This document shows positions 41,001 to 53,000 of a DNA stretch of 64,000 nucleotides, in pieces. The stretch is from Strix aluco (lineage: Eukaryota; Chordata; Aves; Strigiformes; Strigidae). Location: the NCBI RefSeq assembly GCF_031877795.1, contig NC_133939.1, positions 5,375,698 to 5,439,697 of the forward strand, given 5' to 3'. The translations under genes were made by a program, and so were the position numbers. Every line of letters starts with the position of its first letter. Position 1 is the stretch's first letter. The notes beneath the pieces are model-generated. The model did no database searches. It saw nothing but the letters and a program-made list of their open reading frames with translations, and was not told where the DNA came from.

Positions 41001-44000
41001 CAGGGAAAGAAAATCTGCTTCTTTCTCATGTTCTGCACAGGACTTGGAAACAAAGTCTAACAAGCTGAACGAGGTGGACCTGGACATGGTTCCCATGAGT
41101 GTGGAGCTACAAGAGGAAGCAGATGGCTTGGAAGAGTACACCTTCCCAAAGTTTGCAGCTACTTATTTCCAGGGGTCTTCTACACATACACATATCAGGA
41201 GACAGCTGCGGCACCCGCTACTCTACCATGAGGACAAGGACAACGTCCTGGTATCTTGCTCCTTGTTGTTGTTGAACCTGCTCTCTCCATAGACCTGGCT
41301 TCTACAGCTCCCCTCACCCTTGGGTCCCCCCCACCTCTGGCACAGACATGGGAACCAAAGACTTTAGAGCCAAGCAGGTAGTCCTAAGTGCTTGTATGAA
41401 AGTAGTAGTTTCCATCAGCATTTTCTGGCACTTTGCAGGCAGGCATTTCACACAGATACCTGCCCAACACAAGATCTCCTTAGTCTGCTTAAAGAGGGAA
41501 CTCTGGGGGTTGTTTTGACTTCTCCAGATACCCTTTGGGGGCAGAAACAGACTGGAGAGAAGAAGCATCATAGCTCACCCATCTCTCTGCTCTTGTTAGT
41601 GCTGCTGGTCTGTGAGTTAGGACAGAAGAGGGAGGCCAAGGCCTCCAATTTTCCTGTTGAACCATAGGGGGATTGAGGGAGTTCTTGATGCTAAGCAGCC
41701 TTGCAGGATGGAGGATCCCACACTGCAAAAACTTCACTTTCTAGTTCTGGGTGTGAGGGCTCCTGGAGGAGTTCACTCCACTGCTTATCTGTCCAAGTGG
41801 ATAACTGCAGACCACAGCTCAGCCCAGGTTTCTCCACCTCACTCCAGCCGCAGCGCACCTGCAAAGTGCCAGTGAAGGGAATGGTGAGAGCTCATCAATC
41901 ACAGAGCAAATCTCACATTCCCACTAGAGCTGCATTCTCTTCTTTTAGCATGAGAGTGTTGTGAATGTTGCTTTCATGTTGTTTGACATGAAAATAAACT
42001 GGTGTAAATGGCAGGAGGAGATGGGAATTTTAACAACTTGGGTAAAGGAAGAAAATGCTCTCATCTAAACAGGCAGCAATGGCATGAGGCCATTGGTTCT
42101 CTTGGCAGTGTCTGACTGTGCTTTCTGTCACTACAGGCTTCTCTAGTTGTGTGGGTTATCATCCTGAGGTTCATGGGGGACCTGCCAGAGCCAGCAATGT
42201 TTGCCAAGAATGCTACCACCAAGAGCGGCTCCATGATGACACAGATATATGACACACTTGGCAGGAAAAACCAGGTCCAGTTCAGGAACGACAGCCCAAA
42301 TATGGTAAGAAGAGCAGGCTGTGTTTGTATTTTCATTTGTTTTCCTTGGTTTCTGTGCTGTTCTACCAAGAGTGAACCCTTTCCTGCCACTGTAATTGAA
42401 ATCCCAGAAGTACAAAAGGGCCCCTGTCAGTCCTAGGACACTGCAGCTCCTTCTGGCAGGAGGAGTCAAAACAAAAACATCTCCATTTAGGCATCTTTCT
42501 GTCCTTAATGAATTATTCTTGCTGTGCATTAAAATAATTTTCTATAATGGTAATGTGTGTTGTAGAGAGAAAGCAGAAAGGATAACAAGATTTCAAAGGG
42601 GATCTCTTCCCTGAAGCTGAAACGGTCATCCAAGTTGACAGGGAAGGTAAGAGGTGGAAATAAATTGCTTCCCTTAAGTCTTCTTGCCTGGAACCTTGTC
42701 TTCACCTTCCGACAGATGTTATGTGACAGCAACCTCCTAGCTATGTATGGGTTACCTGATGCACTGTTCTTCTTCGAAACTACCCCATGTGCACTGCTGT
42801 CATGCATCCTCTGGCAGATTAACTCCATCCCTTCCTGATGGAGAGTGACCCCTGAACACAGGGAACAATTTATTATTGAGAATTGTTGGTATTACAGAAC
42901 AGTTTGCCCAAAGCCCTGAGCAGACTGATAACCACCATGTGCTTAGGGCTGTACAGGACAATACAAGAAAGTTCTCCTAGCCAGTAACAGTGGTGTAACA
43001 CTGCATTTTATAAATTAACTTGAGAGGGAATGGAGGAAATATGGCCTATTCCTAACTGCCTCTGCACTGAACAGAAAGAGTTTTAGCCAGAAAGATAGAC
43101 AAGGAATGTCTCTCATTTCTGGGAGAGCTGCCTGGTAAGAGGGGAGGTTTCTAGAGCACTCTGGGGTTCTGCTTGGTTTCTTTCAGGTGACAGACCAGCT
43201 GAGAAGTGGAGAAGAGGCTTTCCAAGAGGACAGCTCGATCTCTGAGAGACCTATGTCCAATCTAGAAAAAGTGCACTTCATTATTGGCAATGCAATTCTG
43301 CGTCCTGATATCAGGTAGGAAATTTGTACCTCCTTCCTAGGACCAGGCACTCATTACATCAAGGAAACCCAGCATCCCCTTTCCACAGTCCCAGGGCATT
43401 TTCCAAATGTGGAAATGTCTCACATTTATCTCTGGGGATTCATGACTGAAAGCCCAAGCCAGTCACATAGAACTGAGACTGTAGGCCACACACCCCTTCT
43501 GAGAATGGTTCACCTTTATCAGAGGGGACAGAGAACGACTCCCTTGCTGCCTTCTCTGGTATCTTCATGTTGTAGTTTCAGTCAGCTGCCTCCATGTATG
43601 GCTTTCTGAATACCCCACAGATATGCAATAGGGCAGAGCTCAGGGCTGTAACCCAATAACACCTGAAAGTGGAACACAGCCCTAGTATGAGGGAGAAGAA
43701 ACAGAAGTGCAAGAAATATGTAGTTAATGTACACTAGGTGTATGAGAGGTGTTTGTAACCTCAGTTTCCCAATAGCCTGTTGTTGAGCCCTCAAGCAATG
43801 TCCCCAGATCAGAGACAGTTGAAGGTGGCTTGCTGAGTGTATCAGCCACTAGAGGAAGAAATCCTGCTCACAAGCAGTGTGAGGCTGGACCTTAGGCCAA
43901 GCATGGTGTGAGGATAAGACAGAAGCTGGTTGGTTCTGATCTGACCCTGTGAATTCTCTCCTCCATTTTAGCTTATGCAATACACTTCTGTAACAAAGCC

Positions 44001-47000
44001 CATAGGCACAGGCTCTGCCTTGACCTCCGTCAGTGGCTGCATTCCTCTCTACATAGTTGCTTTGTTTCAGTCAAGATGCTCCCCGAAGCAGATCCTCAGC
44101 TGGCAAAAATTGCCTTCAATTTTTTCTATCATAACAACCACAGGCTAAGTATCTGCGTCTGTGTTTCATCATATGTTCTATCTGAGAACAAAAACCTCAT
44201 CCACCTTGTGTCCTCCCACATCAGACTTGCCAAATGTATGTTCCAAGAGTCCAGAAAATTTAATATAATTTTTAAGGAGTGGTTTTGTTTGTATGCAGAT
44301 CTTTGCATCTGTTTCCCATATGTTCTTGCTGCAGGCAACTTGCCTTTTCAGAAGCTTGCTCTGAAGCACCCTTTCCTCCATTCCTGTCCAAGGACTCACT
44401 CCAAGTTTACTAAAAATATAAAATTAAGCAGGGTGTCCCCCTATCCTTATCCCAAAATCCACATATGAGCAGACAGACAAGAGCCATGAAATACAAGCTA
44501 CATACTGTAGAGAGCTTAGAGCGAGTTTTATATGTGGAGGGACAGCAATGCCATTTCACAGCTGGATGACCTGGCAGTTGCTACCCCTGCACAGTTCCCC
44601 TGCTTGTCACAGGAGGTTATCCAGCATGGGAATTGCACTTGAACTGCTCAAGTAGCAAGGGGTGGCAAAAGGCACTAAGTATACCTTGAGCCTTTCCCTG
44701 CCAAAGGCAATGACACAGTTATTTCCTGTGGTACATTACAGGTGGTATCCTAGCTAACGTGGTTAAACCTGGCTCAGATCTATTTCATCATGCTGCAATC
44801 ATGCCCAGCTTGCCGTGGAAACGTAGCCAAAGACAGTTCAGACAGTGAATCATTATCTGTTGCTTTCACATGTTTTATTACAGAGATGAGATTTATTGCC
44901 AGATTTGCAAACAACTCACTGAAAACAGCAACAGGAGCAGCTATGCTCGAGGCTGGATCCTTCTGTCACTTTGCCTTGGTTGCTTTCCTCCTTCAGACAC
45001 ATTTGTGAAGGTACACTACTAACCTTTCCTACAGCAGCTTAAATGCCTTATCTGATCCAGTTTCTTGTGTATTTTGATGTTTTCATATAGATAGCCACAT
45101 AAACTGTTTGGCTGCCATAGCAGCTGGTGCTGTGATTTTCGCAGAAACTATCTCATCTCATATGCTTATCTGGGAATTTAAATAAATTATTGCTGTACTC
45201 ACATTTAATTCTTTTTCATTACATGTCATATAAGTGGGATTCTGTTGTTGGTCACAGCCCTCATTTTAGATCTGTAATCTGCAAAGAATCTGACAAATTT
45301 TAACCTCTCCAGTTCTGCCTTTCCAACATCTAAAAGGTGTCTCCAGTTACAGTGCTAGTGATTGAATACACTCAGGAGGCCAGTATAAAATCACCCCCCC
45401 ATATTTTACTTGTTTTTACCCTCCAGGACCTACAAAATCCAACAGAGATTTGGGCTTTCTCATCATTCATCATTCATTAATTTCCAAATTTAAATGGATG
45501 ATAAATCCACTTCACTATAGGAAAAAAACCCAACAACCTGTGGCTCCAACTTGACGTCAGCCTTCTTCCTAGGTCTTAGAGGCAAACAGAATCCATAGAT
45601 ATGTCTGAATCATCAGCCTTGCTTTATTGACATCCTAGCTCAAATGATTAATCTAATCATAAATGCTGTTAAATGGACACTACTTGGAACAAGCCAGACA
45701 CAAGCCATAGACATATCTCAACACCAGTCTTCATGCAAAGACTGTGAGCCATGCAGAATTCATGAAAGACATGACTATACCCTATCTCTAGGAATATTCT
45801 TAATCATTAAAATAACCAGGTGACTGACCCATGCTTGAACTGAATAGAAGTATGTAAATACAAGTCCATGCTTACACTATATCACCCAAGATATCAGAGC
45901 CATACAGACTCCAAATGCTCTCTTTATGCAATCCTTCTCTTTCAATGTCCAATCTTAATTATGGACTTCAACTATTGATATTGCCAGAGAACTTAGTAAA
46001 ACTAAAAGTAACCATCATCATCAGTCTTAACCTGCAATTAGCCCTCTTCCCAGCACTTTTATTCATATAGAATGTCACGAGACTTCAGGCTTTTCAACTG
46101 GAAACACTAAGCCTTGCTCTAACATAATGATAAGAATAGTCTCCACTAATATTTATTGTGTAATTAAACATGTTGAATAGACTGACACAAGTCTTCCTCT
46201 TCAGAGTAAAAGCTCTGCAGAATGAAGGAACACTTGGTGTTTCAAACCTCTTTTTTCAAAACACTAACTCCAGTCCTAACCTTTAATGCTTTCTGCTGAA
46301 CTGTAAGCTAACTGATCATTCTAATCTAGTACATTAGCTGCAGAAGATTTCTAATGTTTTATGAGGATTAGTGTTTTCTAACTTCTTATGCTCTGTGCAT
46401 ACAGTACCTGTTGAATTTCATCCACCATGGCCCCACAGGCTATGCACCGTATTGTGCCGAACGTCTGAGACGTACGTATGTCAATGGAGCACGGACTGAA
46501 CCTCCAAGCTGGCTGGAACTTCAGGTAGAAACTCCCTTTTTACTTAATTATATTGATCTGTGTCATTTTATACTGGATTGCATTTACTAACCTGTGCTAA
46601 CAGATCTTCCTAAGTCCAATCATGGAAATCAATTGCACAAGGGGATTGAAGACCAGCTGCCTTGGTCTGGGCAGCTTCTTAGATATACCTCTTCTGGCTA
46701 TTCAGTTAACCTAAACCCAGTGGAGGATGTAAGTTAAAAGCTGCAACACACGATTTGCAGGGAGATACCTCCATCCACACAGGAACCACAGGCCAGAACC
46801 ACCTCCTGAGGGAAGCTCTTACTATCATTTGTGGAAAGAACTGAGCAGGGCTTGTGCTTTTAAAGTGGAGGGAGGAAGTGTGTATTATAGGGCTGTATGG
46901 CCCTCCCCCTTCCTTTAAATGTCACCCTAGTAATTAGAAGTCACACACACGTGCACACACACACACACCTCTTTCAAGTGAAGACCTCAGTTCAATTTCT

Positions 47001-50000
47001 TCCTAAATCTGAGTGACCCTATTGCGTAACACTCATCTCCTTGGGCAAAGTACCTGCTGCAGACCATCTCTCCACTGATGCCTGTAAGGCTGTACTCGAA
47101 AGTCGTCAGGCCAAACAAGGCTCACAAAAAGTCTATCAGTCCACACTGTTATGTGATAATCAGCTCCGCTGAGCTGTGGGGAGGAGAGAACGAGTACAGT
47201 GCTGCTCCAGGGATGTAAATTATATTTAAGATTCACCATGCATTGAAGAAACTGTGTGGGCATTGGAGATTCACTTAAAGATTGTTGACTAGGGTGTACA
47301 GTGTGTGGAGCTCTTAAATCTAAATGCCTTCTTCATTCTTCACAGCAAAGTAAGGTTTGCCCATAATTTGTTTCTCTCATTTAACTCTGACTTACAGGCA
47401 ACAAAGCAGAAGAAACCCATTATGTTTAATGTCACCCTGATGAACGGCCAAAGCATCACTGTCCCTGCAGACTCTGCTTCCACTGCCAAAGAGATCTGTC
47501 AGTTCATAGCAGATAAAACCAAGCTGAAGGATGTGTTTGGTTTTTCACTCTACATTGCTGTGTTTGATAAGGTAAAGTGTAGAAAAACAGAATGAAAGCT
47601 CCCTTCCCTTTCTGTGGAGTTGCTGTGGTCCACCCAGACTCACTGAGGACTCCCTCTGACTTCTGGAAGCACCCCCATCCCAGTCCTACACTCAAGCCAG
47701 TTCTGAATCCCAGCTGAATCTCAGGACTTGATAATCCTAGTCTGCCTTTCTGTTGGCTGACCACTTAGCAGTTCCTGTGCCAGGTCACACAACTGGCAGT
47801 GTCCCTTCTACCATGCATGGGCAGAGCAGCACCGTGGTCTCCTGCCATGTTCTGAGACCCCACCTGCTCACCATGCGTGCAGCACTGCAGAACTGCAGGA
47901 GCAGGGTGAGACTAGCAGGTCTCACACACTAGGGATCTCCGCTCAAAGATGTATTTCCCACCTGAATTACTGCACATACTCTCTTGTTCTGTGTTACAGT
48001 GCTGCTGATGCAGCCCCTATCATGTGGTGTTGAAAGCCAAGGTCCTTGCCAGGGCTGCTGCTGTTAGTTCACATTTTAGCTTCTCCTTCCCTTTGCTTAT
48101 TTTTCTATGGTAATGCTGTAAAACAGACATGCACAGCAGGATGACATCTGGGTGCTCAGAGTTAGCCATCAATAGCAAAGAAATTAATTCAGAGATTGCA
48201 TTTTTTGTTTAGATTACAGAAATGCTTGTGCACGTGCTTAAGGGGATATACAGGGGATAAGCAAAGTACAAGGAGACAAATAGAAGATTGCAAACCAAAG
48301 CTGTTTCATCTTGCTGCTTTGTGTTAACTTTCAACTTATTTTTCCTAATACCATCCCTGCGCATAAAAATGCACACTTGGACATCCATTTGCTTACCTTT
48401 TCTTGCTGTCAGTAGACCAGGAGCTTTGGGTTTGTTGTCCTTCACTCAGATCCAAAGCAGGCACGCTAGTAAATGCAGTGTCCCTTGTTCTAGGTCTGGT
48501 CACTGGGTGGGGGACGAGATCATGTCCTGGACGCCATCTCTCAGTGTGAACAGCTAGTGAAGGAGCGGGGCACACACGAACGCAATGCGCCCTGGCGGCT
48601 CTACTTCCGAAAGGAAATCTTCACCCCCTGGCACAACTCCCAGGAGGATCCTATCAGCACTGATCTCATTTACCACCAAGTCATTCGTGGCATCCGGTTT
48701 GGAGAATACCGTTGTGAGAAGGTGGGTCTCGTTATTCATCCTCCTAAAGAGATAAAACTATATTAATATTTGCCACATTAAAAGGCAAGAAGATGAATGA
48801 AGTTTCTAGTGGCTGTGAACAACCCTTCCCTTCTTAATGAACAATTCCTGTCCAGGTGATTATGCCAGCTGTCACACTGGCAGCTGTAATTAATACCTTT
48901 TTTTTCTGCACCTTTCAGTTCATGTGGCAGCTGGAGGCATGTCCAAAGGGGAAATTTGGGTCCTTTTAAAATATCTTTGATAATAATTTCTTTGATGCTG
49001 TGATTGTGTGAAGTTCACCTCTCCTTATGCTGGATGACTGACAAGAGTTACCCAGACAAAAATGGAGAAAACCCCATTCCTAAACTGGCTTCAAGGTTGA
49101 ATGAGGCTATCTGGACTTTGTGACATCTTTCTAGGCCTCTCTTAATGAATTAATTGTTTCAGGAGGAGGATTTGGTGGAGATAGGTGCAAAATATTGTTA
49201 CATCCAGTTTGGAGATTCCATCCACAATGAACTTGTGCAGAAGGTGCTCCATGATTGTATTCCAGTGAAACAGCTGAAGTCCAAGCCCCTGGAAAAGTGG
49301 GTGAGCCTTATAACCTATGCACATGCTAAGGTAAGAGGTTTGTCTGGCACTGCTGAGTAACCACTCTCGAGCACCAGCTTCTGCTTCTTTCACCATTTCC
49401 ATTTATAAATAGTCTATTGGGGGAAGAAGGAAAAACATCTCATTTTGTATATCCCAAATAGTTAATTAGGGCTGGAGGAGCAGAGAACCTTTCCACTCAC
49501 TCTTCCACATAGGGCTCAGCAGGGGGAGCAGAATGAAAAAAGTATATTTAAATCTCTGAATAGAGTATCTTTTAAGGCTCTCTATCTCCCGTCTGACAAC
49601 TGAGTCAGGATGGGCATGGGATGGAATACTGGTTTCGATCTGGAAATGGATTACCTGAAATATTTCCATGACACCCAAAGTGTGTTACGCTCTGAACAGA
49701 TCAGTCAGTGGGGATCTGAGGGAAATTTGGAAACCACATGCCTGTGGGCAGCCTCAGCTGCATGTGTCTTGGGCCCCTGAAGGCTGTTCCTGATCTGACT
49801 TTCTCCAGGTACCCTGGACACCAGTGACAGCAGAGGGCTGTTGGGAACCTCTGTGATCAGGCCTGCTCTTTATTGTCTGCAGATCATGTAAACCAGATTT
49901 TACTGAGAAAACCTTGAGTATCTCTTTATACTGCAGGCCCCATACACACAGGACCGTCTCTCCTGTCAGACTGTGAAGGAACAACTTGTAGATTTTGCTC

Positions 50001-53000
50001 GCTTTCAGTGGCCTTTGCTTTTTTCCCGATTCTTTGAAGTCACTAAATTTTCAGGTAATACCTGGAGCCTGGGAGTAGAGGACAGATATCAGATCAGTAG
50101 AGGAGGACTTGTATAGCATTGATGAGGAGTTTTTTCTGCATTTTCAGGACCCAGCTTGCCCAAGAACCACTTTATCGTTGCCGTAAATTGGAAAGGTATC
50201 TGCTTCTTGGATGAGTCAGAAAAGCGGCTCCTTGAGCTGACCTTCCTAGAGATAACTGGCATCCACACCAACAGGTGAGTGCCCCAGAAAGACAAGATCT
50301 GAAGAAGACATCTCTGCCCATACTCAGAAAGGGTCTTCCATGTAGGAGGGAGATATACTTTCTCTGCCGTCCCCCTAGTGATTTGATCTGAGCCTGGAAA
50401 GGTGGCTTAGCCTAGATCTGGGAAACAGAAAGGGACAAGTTCTGAGCAACCTGTAAAGGAAATACTGAAATGGCTGAATCTTCTCAGCTGGTGGAAGGAA
50501 AGGTGATCCTGCTCAGTCAGAAAGGTGTAAGGAAGCACAGACATGCATCAAGAATGGCCCAAATAACTAACGTCGTTAAGCCATTGCCTGTTATGCATGC
50601 TGGGAGTTCGTATACATCTCAGGTGTGATGGACCTGAACAGGGTAACTGAGGGAAAGAGGGTAACCATTGGCTTGCTCAGGGCACACATCCTCAGAGAAT
50701 AGGGTCTTACATACACAAAAAATACCTCATTGAGGACTGTCACAGATTTAGTTGCCCAGTTATTCCAAAAGAAGGGTGTTCTTTTGTCTATAGTGAAGCA
50801 CTTTTGTACAAAACATGGTGGAGTCCAGAGTGAACCTGAACCACTTCAGTCCTTCACACCTGCCAACTCATGAGAAGGCAAATTAAGAACTACCAATACT
50901 CACTGTAAGGAGCTGTAGGTGCCTTGGCTGTGATTGCAGATGAGTCTGTGAGTTTCTCAGATGCCCCGGTAACAAACTATTCAATAATATATAGGGCAGT
51001 GAAGTCATTTGGACAGAGCTGCACTCTCATCACACTTCGTGCCGAGGAGTTTGTCCTGACATCTGTCAACAGTGTTGTCATTGCTGAACTGGTGGTCATG
51101 TTCCTGGAAGGACTGAAGGAGAGATCACGGTTCGCTGTGGCAATGCATGAGAAAAAATCCCAAGGTAAGTCTTATAACTTTTCTACAGGGTAGAGAAGAA
51201 ATCTTGAGAGAACCCATAGCACTTGTTTGAAAGAGCTCAAAGAGAAGAGGGAGAACTTCAGCAAGAGTCCCTTTGCTCCAGGAGGGATGCTTAGTGATCA
51301 GCACAGCAATACAGAGCATAAGGCAATGTGATTCAGTACCTTTGCATACAAATTACATTTCCTTCCTCCTTCTACTTCTTTGCATATTTTATTTAGATAG
51401 TAAAGTGTCCAACAACTCAGCCTGCTTATAGTAGGAATTTGCATCTGGGCTCCCTGGAAATACTTTCCAGAAACATTTCACAGAGGTGGTAATCTGAAAT
51501 TTTCTGTGGAATGTAGTTGGCTGGAACAGACAAGAGGGGATTAAAATGTAAGCATTGATTTATTCTACTTACGACTACTGAGTTTCTTTCCATGCTTTGC
51601 TGCCAGTTCTAGACACAAAGTCAGCATCCATTTGAATCAAATAGAGTTTTGCCATTGCCCTCAGTGGATCAAAATCAGGCTGTTAGAGGAAACTTAAGTG
51701 ATTTCTCTGAAGTGTTACTGGATAATTAGCCATATTTACACAAATCACTCTCTATTGCTAATGAATTCAGGCCTTCAAAATACAATTCCCTTGTCTTTCA
51801 CATTGCAATCTCTTTGCATTTTCTTGGACTGTCAAGCCTGAACAGTACTCCCTTATTCTCTCTTCCAGAAGACCCTGCCATCCTGTCCTTCAAGAAGGGA
51901 GACTTGCTAATCTTCACTGAAGACAAAAGGCTGGATGCAAACTCTGGCTGGATCTGTGCCCAGAATGAAAGGACAAGCAAAACAGGGAATGTATTTCTGG
52001 AAGAGATCTACATCATTCCTTCTCTCACAAAACCCTCTAGTCAAGTGCTGGTAAGAAAAGCTGAGCACTCTCTTTGAAGATACTGGAAGATAAATAACAG
52101 TGTTAAATATGATTAAATTTATAACTGGAAGTTAATTGTTCCTCCAAAGTCAGACAAGTTCTATAATTCCCATTCAAGCAAAGCATTTCATTCTGTCTTG
52201 TCTAAAAACAAAACTAAACCTAGCCCAAACTCTAAGGAGAAGGCTGTAGTTACACAAAGCAATGACTTTCAAAAAACCAGTCCATTCACTGTTAGGGACT
52301 TCAGTGCATGGAATTGATAGCAATTAATGGAAATGGGTGTGCAGTCGAATTTTCCTGCATTCACACTGGGCTTGACTGGTGATCATCCATTATGTCTCAA
52401 AGGGAGTTCTACGTACAGCAGGTTACTTTAAAAGAGTATGATCTTTGAGGGAGTCAAGGTTTCTCATTGATCACTCTGTTTGCTAACAATTTTGTCTTCA
52501 GTTTTGGAGATTCAGTATATCGGATACTGTGCTAACAAGTAAAAAGCTGAAAAAGTGGGGGAAAAACACAATAGTGATAAGCAGATGCATTTTTAGTAAG
52601 TGTTGTGCTTTGGATAATCACATAGATTTTGATGGCCACTACTGTTGGGTCTATGGAAATTACTTCCTTGAGTCAACTATTCCCAAGTCTTTCCTGAGTC
52701 TCTGAAGATACTGCTTAGGGGACAGAAGGTCTCCTGCAGCACAGAGTACTCAAATATAGTATACAGCATCTGCGCATATATGCTGAGTAACACCTGACAA
52801 TCTGTGCAGAGACCTATGCCCATGTGACATCTCTACATGGCTGTGTCATTCCAGAGTTTGTTAATGATGTCTCCAGACCAGAGGAGGACAGCTTCACAGA
52901 ACTCCTACATGGATGAACCTGATGAAGAGGATCTCAAAGTGAAGCCTTACACCCTGGAGGAGTTCTCCTATGAACACTTCAGGTGAAGCTCTCTCTGTAG

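Noticed and set aside
41251..42136. Intron 23 as a second U12-type intron (donor GTATCTTG)
   Set aside because: The donor resembles GTATCCTT, but no TCCTTAAC-like branch site lies near the acceptor, which looks like an ordinary U2 site.
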